A stretch of 64,000 bases of DNA from Actinobacillus succinogenes 130Z (GCF_000017245.1 NC_009655.1:1674001-1738000), one strand, 5' to 3'. Counted from the stretch's first letter, positions 33,087 to 42,925 are shown. The notes: generated by a model not told the origin, from the sequence alone. Made by a program: numbers and translations.

Positions 33087-33292
33087 TCGCTAAAACGTAT
33101 GAAAGTGCGGTTAAAAACTGATATTTTTTAACGGTTAATGATACGGACAATACGAACTAAACCGAAATTTAAAAACTCAAAAAATTCATTTAACAAGTTT
33201 TCGCAACAGTATTTTGCTGATCATTAACTATAATTAATGGAATAAACCCTTTATAATAATCAAACGAGTCAACCGGAACAGTAAGGATTTTT

Positions 33293-33958
33293 ATGACTAT
33301 TTTAACTACAGAACAAGTATTATCCGCATTTAAAAACCGCAAATCCTGTCGTTATTATGACGCAAACCGCAAAATCAGCGATCAGGATTTCGACTTTATC
33401 TTAGAACTTGGACGTTTATCGCCAAGTTCCGTAGGCAGCGAACCGTGGAAATTTATTGTGCTGCAAGATCCGAAATTACGTGAAGCGATCAAACCGTTCT
33501 CTTGGGGTATGGCAACAGCCTTAGACACGGCTAGCCACATTGTCGTAATTCTCGCGAAGAAAAATGCCCGTTACGACACCGAATTTATGCTGGAAGGCAT
33601 CAAACGCCGCGGCGTCACCGAGCCGGATGCAATCAAAGCCACATTGGAAAAATACAAAGACTTCCAAACCAACGACATGCAAACGCTGAACGACGAACGC
33701 GCTTTATTCGACTGGTGCTGCAAACAAACTTATATTGCATTGGGCAATATGATGACCGGCGCGGCAATGGTCGGCATTGATTCCTGCCCTATCGAAGGTT
33801 TTAACTATGTGGAAATGAACCGTGCATTATCCGAAGCCGGGTTGTTCGATCCAAAAGAATGGGGCGTCTCCGTTGCCGTTACTTTTGGTTACCGAACCCA
33901 AGAAATTGCACAAAAAGCCCGCAAACCGCAAGACGAAGTAGTAATTTGGGCGAAATAA
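33293..33958 (+). CDS. NAD(P)H-dependent nitroreductase (NfsB-like)
   Basis: FMN flavoprotein of 221 residues reducing nitro compounds and possibly quinones. The FMN-binding start RKSCRYYDANRKISDQD, the LSPSSVGSEPWKF loop and GAAMVGIDSCPIEGF are typical of the oxygen-insensitive NfsB/FRP type. AGTAAGGA precedes the ATG. A LysR gene upstream may control it. A separate terminator at 33977 ends it. Confidence 0.88.
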   Translation: MTILTTEQVLSAFKNRKSCRYYDANRKISDQDFDFILELGRLSPSSVGSEPWKFIVLQDPKLREAIKPFSWGMATALDTASHIVVILAKKNARYDTEFMLEGIKRRGVTEPDAIKATLEKYKDFQTNDMQTLNDERALFDWCCKQTYIALGNMMTGAAMVGIDSCPIEGFNYVEMNRALSEAGLFDPKEWGVSVAVTFGYRTQEIAQKARKPQDEVVIWAK

Positions 33959-33976
33959 TCATTACCGCTTTAAAAA

Positions 33977-34014
33977 CAGAAGACTGTCCGAATATTCATT
34001 CAAACAGTCTTCTG
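33977..34014 (+). terminator. Terminator of the nitroreductase gene
   Basis: CAGAAGACTGT and ACAGTCTTCTG form a perfect 11-bp stem with a 16-base loop, followed by GTGTTTT. Confidence 0.8.
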
Positions 34015-34068
34015 GTGTTTTAAATACGGCTTATTGTAAAAAATTAAGGGAAAATTGACCGCACTTTT

Positions 34069-34383
34069 CTAACCGCCCGCCAATTTTACCGTAAATCCTT
34101 TTTGTTCCAGCAACTGTTTCAGTAAATCTCGTTTTTCACCTTGAATTTCTATATCACCGTTCTTAACGGCGCCGCCACATCCGCAACGTTTTTTCAGTTC
34201 GGCAGCCAGTTTTTTTAATTCATCGACGGACAGATCTAAGCCGGTAATTAAACTTACTCCCGCACCTTTTCGACCGCTGGTTTGGCGATAAATACGAATA
34301 ATGCCGTCTCCTTTCGGGCGCACGGTTTGCGGTTTTTCCTGCTTAATGCGACCGGTTTCCGTAGAATACACCAATGTACTCAT
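34069..34383 (-). CDS. yciH: YciH, SUI1/eIF1-like translation factor
   Basis: A 104-residue SUI1-domain protein related to eukaryotic eIF1. The core KGAGVSLITGLDLSVDELKKLAAELKKRCGCGGAVKNGDIEIQG is the family signature. Its role in bacteria is modest: it can affect initiation fidelity and stress responses. It lies 13 bases after pyrF, as in E. coli. Confidence 0.93.
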   Translation of the reverse strand: MSTLVYSTETGRIKQEKPQTVRPKGDGIIRIYRQTSGRKGAGVSLITGLDLSVDELKKLAAELKKRCGCGGAVKNGDIEIQGEKRDLLKQLLEQKGFTVKLAGG

Positions 34384-34396
34384 ATAAATGCTGAAA

Positions 34397-35095
34397 TCAG
34401 ATATTCGCTAAAGAAGCGTTAATGGAACGCAACACTTCAGCCGGATTTTCCGCCTGTGTGATCGGGCGACCAATCACTAAATAATCGGCTCCTGAACGTA
34501 CGGCGGCCGACGGTGTCATAACACGGCGTTGATCACCGAATTCGGAACCTACAGGACGAATTCCCGGTGTTACCAGTTTAAAATCCGAACCAAGATTTTT
34601 ACGTAAAATTTCCACTTCCTGCGGTGAACAAACCACGCCGTCCAATCCCGCACGCTGAGTTAAATGGGCTAAACGGATCACCTGTTCCATCGGCGATGCA
34701 TTAATGCCGATTTGTAATAAATCCAAATCTTCCATACTGGTTAACACGGTCACGCCGATCAGAATCGGAGCGTCTTTACCGTAAGGTTCAAGAATATTTT
34801 TAGCTTCTTCCATCATGCGCAAACCGCCGCTGGCGTGTAAATCCACCATCCATACGCCCAAATCCGCCGCCGAACGCACGGCACGTGCAACCGTATTCGG
34901 AATATCATGGAATTTTAAATCCAAAAATACGTCAAATTTTCTTTCCTGTAATTGTTTAACAAAGTTTGTCCCCAAGGTAGTAAACATTTCTTTGCCCACT
35001 TTTAACCGGCAAAGGCTCGGATCTATTTGATCGACCAAACTCAATGCTTCCGCTTCTGTTTCGTAATCTAATGCAACAATAATTTTGCTATCCAT
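34397..35095 (-). CDS. pyrF: Orotidine 5'-phosphate decarboxylase
   Basis: Final step of UMP synthesis. The 232-residue TIM-barrel protein has the catalytic tetrad region FLDLKFHDIPNTV, the GVTVLTS strand, and the phosphate-binding TPGIRPVGSE and LVIGRPIT. Cotranscribed with lapAB upstream and yciH downstream. Confidence 0.96.
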   Translation of the reverse strand: MDSKIIVALDYETEAEALSLVDQIDPSLCRLKVGKEMFTTLGTNFVKQLQERKFDVFLDLKFHDIPNTVARAVRSAADLGVWMVDLHASGGLRMMEEAKNILEPYGKDAPILIGVTVLTSMEDLDLLQIGINASPMEQVIRLAHLTQRAGLDGVVCSPQEVEILRKNLGSDFKLVTPGIRPVGSEFGDQRRVMTPSAAVRSGADYLVIGRPITQAENPAEVLRSINASLANI

Positions 35096-35128
35096 TTTTG
35101 GTTTCCTTGTAATAAAAATTCGTTAAAT

Positions 35129-36307
35129 TTAAATACCCTTGTTCGGTTTGATTTTTTCCCACTGACGGCAGGATGGACAACACCACATCAGTTTATGGCT
35201 TTGATATCCGCAATTACTACAACGGTAACTGAAGCCTTGTCTGATTCGCTCCCCTACCATTTTATGCAATAATACCAAGCTGTCTTTTGCCCGTCCGGCT
35301 TCCGCTTCGTCAATTTGATACTGAATAAAACGATGATACAACACCATACCGGGATGTTGCTTGAGCTGATTATAAACTTTGTTTTGTGCCGCAGTTCGAC
35401 TGTCTTTTTTCTCTATTAAATCCGCCAGCGCCAAGTCCACTTCCACATTTCCCGTCTGACTTGCTCGAATGAGAAACAGTTCAAAATTATCCAGTTGCTC
35501 CAAACGGGTATAACATTCTTTCAAGAGCGGTAAAATCTCACCGACCAAATCCGCGTTCTGCTCCAAAACATTTTCAAAAATTCTCACCGCACTTTGGTAA
35601 TTTTCATTCGCTATCAATTCTTTACCCAGTAAAATCGAAGCGCGTACGCAACTTGGCGAAACCTGCAAAGCCTGTTGTAATAAGGTTTGCTTATCTTCTT
35701 TACTATCCGCAGGTAAAGTACGGACATATTCGCAATAGAATTGCGCTAATTCGATATTATCTTCTTTAGGCGAAATTTTAGCCAGCTTTTCCGCGACATT
35801 AACGGCTTTTTTCCATTCTTTGGTTTTTTGATAAATAACGGACAGTTGTTGCAATGCGCCTTCGGCAAAATCCGGTTCATCAATCAGCACAATGCAAAGT
35901 GCTTCCGCACGATCAAAAAAACCGACAGACATAAAATCCCGAATCAGCTGCTGTTTTGCCAATAATTTTTGTTCAAATGAATAATCGGGACTACGATCAA
36001 GTGCCTGGTGAATCCGTAAAGCGCGATCCACTTCTCCCCGGGAGCGAAATAGATTGCCCAAGGTTAGTTCCGCTTCGAATTGCGAACTTTGCTCAATTTC
36101 ATTTTCCGCTTCTTGTTTTTGCAACATGTCCAAAAACAAATCCACAGCCTTTTCCGTTTGATTGGATAAAAGAAAATTTACCCCCGTTACGTAGTCGCGC
36201 GAGAGTTTGTTACTGATATCTTCCTGATCCTTTTTCGCACTGCGATGTCCCATATACCAGCCATAAGCGGCGGCAATAGGTAATAACAGGAAGAGTAGTT
36301 CAATCAT
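35129..36307 (-). CDS. lapB: LapB (YciM), lipopolysaccharide assembly and LpxC turnover adaptor
   Basis: LapB couples LPS synthesis to FtsH degradation of LpxC at the inner membrane. The 392-residue protein has one N-terminal membrane helix (IELLFLLLPIAAAYGWYMG), a series of TPR repeats, and a C-terminal rubredoxin-like zinc ribbon CSNCGYQ...WCCPSCRQW. It overlaps lapA by 4 bases. Confidence 0.95.
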   Translation of the reverse strand: MIELLFLLLPIAAAYGWYMGHRSAKKDQEDISNKLSRDYVTGVNFLLSNQTEKAVDLFLDMLQKQEAENEIEQSSQFEAELTLGNLFRSRGEVDRALRIHQALDRSPDYSFEQKLLAKQQLIRDFMSVGFFDRAEALCIVLIDEPDFAEGALQQLSVIYQKTKEWKKAVNVAEKLAKISPKEDNIELAQFYCEYVRTLPADSKEDKQTLLQQALQVSPSCVRASILLGKELIANENYQSAVRIFENVLEQNADLVGEILPLLKECYTRLEQLDNFELFLIRASQTGNVEVDLALADLIEKKDSRTAAQNKVYNQLKQHPGMVLYHRFIQYQIDEAEAGRAKDSLVLLHKMVGERIRQGFSYRCSNCGYQSHKLMWCCPSCRQWEKIKPNKGI

Positions 36308-36603
36308 TCTTCGACAGCCTTATTGAGACTGGTAGTTAATTCATTAATTTGCTGTGTTAAACGTTTAGTTTGACGGGTTAAAGCCATATTTTTAAATTTT
36401 AGCCGTAAATAGAAGATACCGGTGATAAGCCAGCCCAGAATCAGCCCTATACCGAAAAGAATCGCGACCAGAGTTGAGAGCTTGAAGTCGCTTTGCGCAA
36501 AAACATAATTGAATGTAATGATCTGATCGTTATTCGCCCCAACCGTAATAGCTACCAGTACAATGGCCAATACAATAATAAAACCCAAAATATATTTAAT
36601 CAT
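36304..36603 (-). CDS. lapA: LapA (YciS) inner-membrane protein
   Basis: A 99-residue DUF1049 protein with two membrane helices (YILGFIIVLAIVLVAITVG and LVAILFGIGLILGWLITGI) and a C-terminal coiled-coil helix. It partners LapB and is translationally coupled to it. Confidence 0.93.
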   Translation of the reverse strand: MIKYILGFIIVLAIVLVAITVGANNDQIITFNYVFAQSDFKLSTLVAILFGIGLILGWLITGIFYLRLKFKNMALTRQTKRLTQQINELTTSLNKAVEE

Positions 36604-36653
36604 ACCGCTGTCTCCTACAGATAAAACGATTACATTATGCCAAAAATAAATAC

Positions 36654-36679
36654 AAAAAACGACACCTAAGGTGTCGTTT
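36654..36679 (-). terminator. Terminator of ihfB
   Basis: AAACGACACCT / AGGTGTCGTTT is an 11-bp near-perfect palindrome with an A-run (36654-36659) that becomes a T-run on the minus strand. Confidence 0.85.
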
Positions 36680-36711
36680 GCGATGAATTTACAAAAATCG
36701 AATGACCATTG

Positions 36712-36996
36712 TTAAGCTTTGAAATCAACTCGTTCTTTCAATTCTTTACCGGCTTTAAAATGAGGAACGCATTTTGCGTCTAATTTTACGCTTTCGCCGG
36801 TTTTAGGATTACGGCCCAACCGCGGCTGGCGGTAATGTAATGAAAAACTCCCGAATCCGCGTATTTCAATACGATCACTATTCTCTAAAGAACCTGACAT
36901 TTGTTCCAGAATCTCTTTTACTGAGTTTTCGACAATTTTTGTCGAAATTGAAGGATTCTTTTTCGCTAACAGTTCAATTAATTCAGACTTAGTCAT
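36712..36996 (-). CDS. ihfB: Integration host factor beta subunit
   Basis: DNA-bending nucleoid protein, heterodimer with IhfA. The 94 residues match the family throughout, with the DNA-clamp arm NPKTGESVKLDAKCVPHFKAGKELK and the intercalating Pro in GRNPKTG. It lies downstream of rpsA, as in enterobacteria. Confidence 0.97.
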   Translation of the reverse strand: MTKSELIELLAKKNPSISTKIVENSVKEILEQMSGSLENSDRIEIRGFGSFSLHYRQPRLGRNPKTGESVKLDAKCVPHFKAGKELKERVDFKA

Positions 36997-37085
36997 TGCT
37001 TTATCCTTTGTCTAATAAAACAACGTCATTTTTAACCGCACTTTTTAAACTCGGAATTAAAAATCACGTTGTTTCACTCTTTAAA

Positions 37086-37120
37086 TGAAACGACCGGTGG
37101 GTTGAAACCCCACCGGTTTC
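37086..37120 (-). terminator. Hairpin downstream of rpsA
   Basis: ACCGGTGGG (37093-37101) and CCCACCGGT (37109-37117) form a strong 9-bp GC-rich stem between rpsA and ihfB, so ihfB probably has its own promoter as well. Confidence 0.7.
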
Positions 37121-37139
37121 AGTTAATCAAGGGAATAAA

Positions 37140-38792
37140 TTATTCGCCTTTTGCCGCTTGGAATGCCGCTGCCATTGCATTAGGAATAGCAACTTCTTCT
37201 TGCTTGCTGTTCACGCTTGCAAGCGCCGCAGCTTCTTCAGCCTGGTCTTTCGCTTTCACTGACAAGTGCACGATGCGGGCTTTACGGTCAACGCCGGTGA
37301 ATTTTGCTTCAACGACATCGCCTGCCGCAACTTCGTTTGTTAAGTCCGCCGCACGGATGTAACCTTCAACGCCACCCGCCAATTCAACTTTAGCACCTTT
37401 CGCATCGGCTTCGACTACGGTTGCGGATAAAACCGCACCTTTTTTGTTGATTGATACGAAGTTATTGAACGGATCATCTTCTAATTGCTTAATACCTAAA
37501 GAAATACGTTCTTTTGTTGAGTCGACTTGTAAAACTACGGCTTCCACTTCATCGCCTTTTTTATAGTTACGGACAGCTTCTTCACCTTGAACATTCCAGG
37601 AAATGTCGGATAAGTGAACTAAGCCGTCGATACCGCCTTCAAGACCGATAAAGATACCGAAATCAGTGATTGATTTGATTTTGCCTGAAACTTTGTCACC
37701 TTTATTGTGAGTTTCTGCAAATTGTAACCATGGGTTTGGTTTGCATTGTTTCAAGCCTAAAGAAATACGACGACGTTCTTCATCGATTTCCAATACCATT
37801 ACTTCAACGGAGTCGCCTAAGCTGACAACTTTTGAAGGGTGGATATTTTTATTTGTCCAATCCATTTCAGATACGTGAACCAAACCTTCAACGCCATCTA
37901 AAATTTCAACGAAACAACCGTAATCGGTTAAGTTGGTCACTTTACCGGTTAATTTGCTGCCGACCGGATAGTTTTCAGCGATTGCTACCCATGGATCCTG
38001 ACCTAATTGTTTTAAGCCTAAAGATACACGCGTACGTTCTTTGTCGAATTTTAATACTTTAACTGTGATTTCATCACCTACATTCACGATTTCGCTTGGA
38101 TGCTTAACACGTTTCCATGCCATATCCGTGATATGTAATAAACCGTCAACGCCGCCTAAATCAACAAACGCACCGTATTCAGTTAAGTTTTTAACGATAC
38201 CTTTAACTTCGACGCCTTCAGCTAAGTTCGCTAATACTTCGTCACGATCCGCCGAGTTTTCAGATTCGATTACCGCACGACGAGAAACAACTACGTTGTT
38301 ACGTTTTTGGTCTAATTTGATAACTTTGAATTCTAATTCTTTACCTAATAAGTGATCGGCATCGCGAGTCGGACGGGTATCGACTAATGAACCCGGTAAG
38401 AATGCACGAACACCGCTTAACTCAACTGTGAAGCCGCCTTTTACTTTACCGTTGATTAAACCGACAACGTTTGCTTGTGCTTCGAATGCTTTTTCCAATT
38501 CGATCCAGGATTCGTGACGTACTGCTTTTTCACGGGAAAGTTTAGTTTCACCGTAGCCGTCTTCCACTGCATCTAATGCAACATTAACGATGTCGCCGAC
38601 TTTAACGTCAACTTCACCTTGTGCATTTGCGAATTCTTCAGCCGGAATACGTGCTTCGGATTTTAACCCCGCATCTACGTATACAAAGCCTTTTTCGATA
38701 GCAACAACAGTACCGTTGATGATTGAACCTAAACGTTGAGTTTCAAGGTTTTGTAATGATTCTTCAAATAGTTGAGCAAAAGATTCTGACAT
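37140..38792 (-). CDS. rpsA: Ribosomal protein S1
   Basis: S1 brings mRNA to the 30S subunit. The 550-residue product starts at MSESFAQLFEESL; the in-frame extension upstream is discarded on homology. Six S1 OB-fold repeats are visible, for example GAFVDLGGVDGLLHITDMAWKR, GCFVEILDGVEGLVHVSEMDW and GIFIGLEGGIDGLVHLSDISW. It lies 101 bases downstream of cmk. A short hairpin (CCACT...AGTGG) is in the leader. Confidence 0.97.
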   Translation of the reverse strand: MSESFAQLFEESLQNLETQRLGSIINGTVVAIEKGFVYVDAGLKSEARIPAEEFANAQGEVDVKVGDIVNVALDAVEDGYGETKLSREKAVRHESWIELEKAFEAQANVVGLINGKVKGGFTVELSGVRAFLPGSLVDTRPTRDADHLLGKELEFKVIKLDQKRNNVVVSRRAVIESENSADRDEVLANLAEGVEVKGIVKNLTEYGAFVDLGGVDGLLHITDMAWKRVKHPSEIVNVGDEITVKVLKFDKERTRVSLGLKQLGQDPWVAIAENYPVGSKLTGKVTNLTDYGCFVEILDGVEGLVHVSEMDWTNKNIHPSKVVSLGDSVEVMVLEIDEERRRISLGLKQCKPNPWLQFAETHNKGDKVSGKIKSITDFGIFIGLEGGIDGLVHLSDISWNVQGEEAVRNYKKGDEVEAVVLQVDSTKERISLGIKQLEDDPFNNFVSINKKGAVLSATVVEADAKGAKVELAGGVEGYIRAADLTNEVAAGDVVEAKFTGVDRKARIVHLSVKAKDQAEEAAALASVNSKQEEVAIPNAMAAAFQAAKGE

Positions 38793-38893
38793 ATTCAATC
38801 TTCTTTTTGAGTTAATAACGTCCACTCATAATCCGTCATAAGTGGGGTTGGTAATAATGTTTATTCGTCCGTGAACAAACCGGTTAAAAATAA

Positions 38894-39586
38894 TTAAGCC
38901 GTTTTGGATTCGATATACGCCAACGCCTGTGCAATTACATCTTCAATGCTGAGTTCCGTACTGTCTAGCAATAATGCATCATCGGCGGGTTTCAGCGGCG
39001 CTACAAGACGATTTCTGTCTCGAAAATCCCGTTCTTTAATCTCGGCTAAAATCTGCGCAAAGTTACCATCAATCCCCTTACTTTGCAACTGTTTATATCG
39101 TCTTTTTGCACGTTCTTCCGCGCTGGCGTCCAAAAACAGTTTCACTTGAGCATTCGGAAACACCACCGTTCCCATATCCCGACCGTCCGCAATCAACCCT
39201 TTTCCCTGTTTGGCGAAGTCTTGCTGAAGCTGTAATAACGCGGATCGCACCGCAGGAAATACGGCGACTTTGGACGCTGCATCCGCCACATCCTGAGTCC
39301 GGATTTGTCCGCTGACATTCTCACCATCCAAAAAAATCTGAACTTCTCCGTTTTGCGGTAAAAATTGAATATCCAGTTTGCGCGCCAATTCGGCTAATGC
39401 AAATTCATCATCTAATTTAACCGCACTTTGCCCTTGTTCCTGCGTTTTCAGGGCGGCAAGCGCCGTCACACGGTAAATCGCACCGCTATCTAGCAGGGAG
39501 AAACCCAATTTTTTCGCCAACGCATAACAAAGCGTTCCTTTTCCCGCGCCGCTCGGACCGTCGACCGTAATCACCATATTTGTCAT
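38894..39586 (-). CDS. cmk: Cytidylate kinase
   Basis: Phosphorylates CMP and dCMP. The 230-residue protein has the P-loop DGPSGAGKGTL near residue 9, the CMP-binding LDSGAIYR and IADGRDMGTVVFPNA, and the LID region AERAKRRYKQL. Start could be the second ATG three codons in. Confidence 0.96.
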   Translation of the reverse strand: MTNMVITVDGPSGAGKGTLCYALAKKLGFSLLDSGAIYRVTALAALKTQEQGQSAVKLDDEFALAELARKLDIQFLPQNGEVQIFLDGENVSGQIRTQDVADAASKVAVFPAVRSALLQLQQDFAKQGKGLIADGRDMGTVVFPNAQVKLFLDASAEERAKRRYKQLQSKGIDGNFAQILAEIKERDFRDRNRLVAPLKPADDALLLDSTELSIEDVIAQALAYIESKTA

Positions 39587-39601
39587 TTTTACATTTACAT
39601 C

Positions 39602-40474
39602 CTATTTATGAAAAAAATCCCGAACAGATCGCTGTATGCTGTCGAACATATCATAACGTTTACGGTACATAGAACGCTTTTTACTCTGAATCTCTTCCAA
39701 CGGTTTACGTTCCACTTCCAAGGGTAAACGCCAATAACCTTCTTCATCCAACGCACCTTCGTTTTCCCGCCAGAACTCGTCGTAATTGAACAGTAACTTG
39801 GAATGATCGTTCCAACGGAATTTTGCCTGATTTTTATGGGCAATACCGAGCAATTCGTAAGCCAGCACGTCCGCCAAAGTTCTAAATACATGCACAATCA
39901 TATACATCGGGCGCATACCGTGCAGTTGTTTGGTTGCCGTTTTTACGAGTTCCTGTGCCTCCGCACCGTTCGGACCTTGCACCGATGCAATCAGAATCCG
40001 ATTCTCCGGCAAAAACGTAAATGACGCATCGTATACCGAACGCCCTTCCCGATTTTTAATATTAAGCGAGAAAAAACCTTCGAAAGGATCGATGGCATTA
40101 ATATTCAGGTACACTCCCCAATTCTCGGTTAATTGTGCCAGCAATAAACTTTGCTGCGCCACCAAACGACGACAGTTTTCACTGCCCCAGCACTGTTCCG
40201 CACAGTCGAAAGCGTACTTCATAACGGAAAGCCGTTGCCGGACGGAAAAACGGCGATCACAAAATTTCGCCAGTAACGCATTGAAACGGTATCCGTTTTG
40301 CTCAAACACAGGCAGCCATTGCGGATGTTGCTGCAAATACTGCACAAATTCCCGCATTTCGGCTTTATAACGTTGCATGTAGAAATGATAACGGAAAAAA
40401 GAACGAATCCGCTTACCTAAACGGCGCTCCCGGCCGTACATGGCTTGAAAGGTAGGAAATAAAAATGAACTCAC
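39602..40474 (-). CDS. DUF535 (VirK/YbjX family) protein
   Basis: A 290-residue protein of the VirK/YbjX group, linked in enterics to outer-membrane and peptide resistance but biochemically undefined. The frame starts with GTG; no ATG is near. Recognisable core: EGRSVYDASFTFLPENRILIASVQGPNG and DVLAYELLGIAHKNQAKFRWNDHS. No signal peptide is visible. It runs into cmk 15 bases later. Confidence 0.8.
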   Translation of the reverse strand: MSSFLFPTFQAMYGRERRLGKRIRSFFRYHFYMQRYKAEMREFVQYLQQHPQWLPVFEQNGYRFNALLAKFCDRRFSVRQRLSVMKYAFDCAEQCWGSENCRRLVAQQSLLLAQLTENWGVYLNINAIDPFEGFFSLNIKNREGRSVYDASFTFLPENRILIASVQGPNGAEAQELVKTATKQLHGMRPMYMIVHVFRTLADVLAYELLGIAHKNQAKFRWNDHSKLLFNYDEFWRENEGALDEEGYWRLPLEVERKPLEEIQSKKRSMYRKRYDMFDSIQRSVRDFFHK

Positions 40475-40563
40475 AAAAAACCTGTTGTCTAATTGAACTG
40501 AGATAACTAAAATCTGCGAAATTATACTAAATTTGCCCGCACTTTTAAACTATTAGGAAAAAT

Positions 40564-42585
40564 ATGAAACGTTCTACTTTGTCCGTCGTGCTGTTAGCGT
40601 CCGTTATTTCATTTTCTGCTTTCGCCGATTTAACGCAACAACGCGCCGCTTATCAAAAAATCGGCGAACTGCTTTCCATTTCGCAAAGCGAACCGACCCG
40701 CAATTTAGTCCGGACGCTGCTTGAACAAATTCAAGATTATCCGCTTTATCCTTATGCCCAGTATCAACTGTTGAATGCCAATAAAGATAACCTCAGTCTC
40801 GCCGATATCGAAGCTTACCAACAAGCCAACCCCACTCTGCCTTTTGCCAATCGGCTGAAAAAAGAATGGGTGCGTTCATTGCAGGAAAAACAGGACTGGC
40901 AAACTATTTTAGCCAACGGTGCCAATTTACCGCTGGATATGGGTTCCCAATGCATTCTAGTGCAGGCGAAAGCCAATTCTCTACCGAATATCCAGGATAA
41001 AACAAATCCCCAAACGGAAGAAAAATCCACCGCACTTACCCCCAAACTGTCGCAGGAAGATCTCACCGTACTGTGGTTAACCGGCAGCAGTTTGCCAAGC
41101 CAGTGTGATGCGCTGTTAAACCAATGGCACGAACAAGGCGGTTTAACTCCGGAACTTGCCCGCCAGCGCGCCGTAATGGCATTCGAGCAAGGTAACGGAA
41201 GCTTGCTCACCCATTTGCAAAAGCGGCTTAAAGACGAAAAAAACCAAAACTGGGTGGCGGATTTACATGCATTACTTACTTCACCGCAGAAACTGACGGA
41301 CAAAAACAGCCGTTTTTACATTGATATTATCCCGAACAAACCGCTGGAAAAGCGGATTCTATTAGCGGTTTTTCCGGCTTACGTGAAAACCTTAACGGAA
41401 AATCAGGTTAAAGAACCGGCAAAATATTTTGAAAAATTCGAAATCTGGGCAAAAAGTTTTAACTTAGACAACTCCCAAATTAACGATTGGAAAAAGCTTT
41501 ATCTGACTCAGTTTTTCGATAGCGAAAATGCGGAATTCAAAACTTGGCGCGATCAACAATTACTGAATTTAAAAGACGAAAAATTAACCGAACGCCGTAT
41601 CCGCATGGCAATTCGCGAACAAACGCCCACGTCGGACTGGTTAAATTTATTATCGGAAGCCGCCCGTCAAAAAGACGAATGGCAATACTGGCAGGCGAAA
41701 AACAGCGATACCGAAAAATCCAAGCAAATTTTGACCGCACTTTCCAAAACCCGTGGATTCTACGGTATGCTGGCCGCTCATGAATTGGGTCTACCTTATA
41801 AACCGACCATGGAAACCTTACGCGAATCCGTAGCGGAAGGACAAAAAACGCCGGTTACGGCAGAACGGGAATTCGTCAAACCGTTGGCAAGAATTGCGGA
41901 ATTACGCATGCTGAATCATACCGCCTACATGTACAGCGAATGGAAAAGTTTAATGGATGCGGCTTCGTTCGAACAAAAACTGCATCTTGCCCGATATGCG
42001 GAAAAACAAGGCTGGTATGATTTAAGCGTAGAAGCGACTATTCAGGCTAAAGCCTGGAATTACGTCAGCCTGCGTCTGCCTAACGCCTATTCCGATTTAT
42101 TCGATTTACATTTAAACGGCAAAAAAATCCGTCGCACTTTCGCCATGGCTATCGCCCGTCAGGAAAGCGCATGGCGCCCCAACGCGGTATCTTTCGCCAA
42201 TGCCCGCGGTTTAATGCAGCTATTGCCGGCAACGGCAAAACTCACCGCCACACGCACTCAATTGCCGTATAACAACGAAAGCCAGTTGTTTGACCCGTTT
42301 AACAACATTATGCTCGGCACGGCGCATTTGCAGGAATTACAAAATAAATACGGCGACAACCGCATTCTTATCGCCGCCGCTTATAATGCGGGTACCGACC
42401 GGGTGGACAAATGGTTGGCAAAATCCAATAACCGCCTGTCAATGGCGGAATTTATCGCTTCGATTCCGTTTTTTGAAACCCGTGGTTATGTGCAAAATGT
42501 TTTGGCCTATGACAGCTATTACCAAATTTTACAGGCACAACCGCAACAATTATTTTCAAAAGAGGAATCAGATCGGTTATACTGA
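40564..42585 (+). CDS. slt: Soluble lytic murein transglycosylase
   Basis: Periplasmic enzyme cleaving peptidoglycan glycan strands with 1,6-anhydro product. 673 residues: signal peptide to SAFA|DL near residue 21, a long alpha-superhelical U/L region, and a C-terminal lysozyme-like domain with catalytic Glu534 in AIARQESAW followed by ARGLMQLLPATA and AAYNAGTDRV. trpR follows, its promoter overlapping the 3' end of this gene. Confidence 0.95.
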   Translation: MKRSTLSVVLLASVISFSAFADLTQQRAAYQKIGELLSISQSEPTRNLVRTLLEQIQDYPLYPYAQYQLLNANKDNLSLADIEAYQQANPTLPFANRLKKEWVRSLQEKQDWQTILANGANLPLDMGSQCILVQAKANSLPNIQDKTNPQTEEKSTALTPKLSQEDLTVLWLTGSSLPSQCDALLNQWHEQGGLTPELARQRAVMAFEQGNGSLLTHLQKRLKDEKNQNWVADLHALLTSPQKLTDKNSRFYIDIIPNKPLEKRILLAVFPAYVKTLTENQVKEPAKYFEKFEIWAKSFNLDNSQINDWKKLYLTQFFDSENAEFKTWRDQQLLNLKDEKLTERRIRMAIREQTPTSDWLNLLSEAARQKDEWQYWQAKNSDTEKSKQILTALSKTRGFYGMLAAHELGLPYKPTMETLRESVAEGQKTPVTAEREFVKPLARIAELRMLNHTAYMYSEWKSLMDAASFEQKLHLARYAEKQGWYDLSVEATIQAKAWNYVSLRLPNAYSDLFDLHLNGKKIRRTFAMAIARQESAWRPNAVSFANARGLMQLLPATAKLTATRTQLPYNNESQLFDPFNNIMLGTAHLQELQNKYGDNRILIAAAYNAGTDRVDKWLAKSNNRLSMAEFIASIPFFETRGYVQNVLAYDSYYQILQAQPQQLFSKEESDRLY

Positions 42586-42603
42586 TTGCACTAGTTTAAT
42601 AGT
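42578..42603 (+). promoter_or_regulatory. trpR promoter with TrpR operator
   Basis: ACTAGTTTAATAGT at 42590-42603 matches 12 of 14 positions of the trp operator ACTAGTTAACTAGT, and lies just after a -10-like TATACT at 42578-42583. TrpR therefore probably represses its own gene. The -10 box lies inside the last codons of slt. Confidence 0.75.
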
Positions 42604-42619
42604 GTAATCGGAGACTGCT

Positions 42620-42925
42620 ATGTACATCAGCCGCAACATGGATCATTGGAATACCTTTATCGAAACATTGCGTACGGCGTTTAAAGAAGGCAAAGAACAA
42701 GAGTTTCTGACGCTTCTGCTCACGCCGGACGAGCGAGATGCGGTGGGGTTGCGCCTGCAGATTGTGGCGCAATTATTAGATAAAAACGTACCGCAGCGGG
42801 AAATTCAACAAAATCTGAGTACCAGTGCGGCAACTATCACACGCGGTTCCAATATGTTGAAAATGATGGATCCGGATTTTCTGGCGTGGGTGAAAGAACA
42901 AGTCGATGCCGAAACACAGTCATAA
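42620..42925 (+). CDS. trpR: Trp operon repressor
   Basis: Tryptophan-activated repressor of tryptophan synthesis genes. The 101-residue protein has the helix-turn-helix QREIQQNLSTSAATITRGSNMLK and the tryptophan-pocket segment DERDAVGLRLQIV. Start MYISRNMDHWN matches Haemophilus TrpR, with GGAG upstream. It overlaps mtgA by 20 bases. Confidence 0.96.
   Translation: MYISRNMDHWNTFIETLRTAFKEGKEQEFLTLLLTPDERDAVGLRLQIVAQLLDKNVPQREIQQNLSTSAATITRGSNMLKMMDPDFLAWVKEQVDAETQS

Noticed and set aside
33110..33132. AT-rich inverted repeat after the third LysR gene as a terminator
   Set aside because: Eight A-T-dominated pairs only and no T-run; too weak to call.
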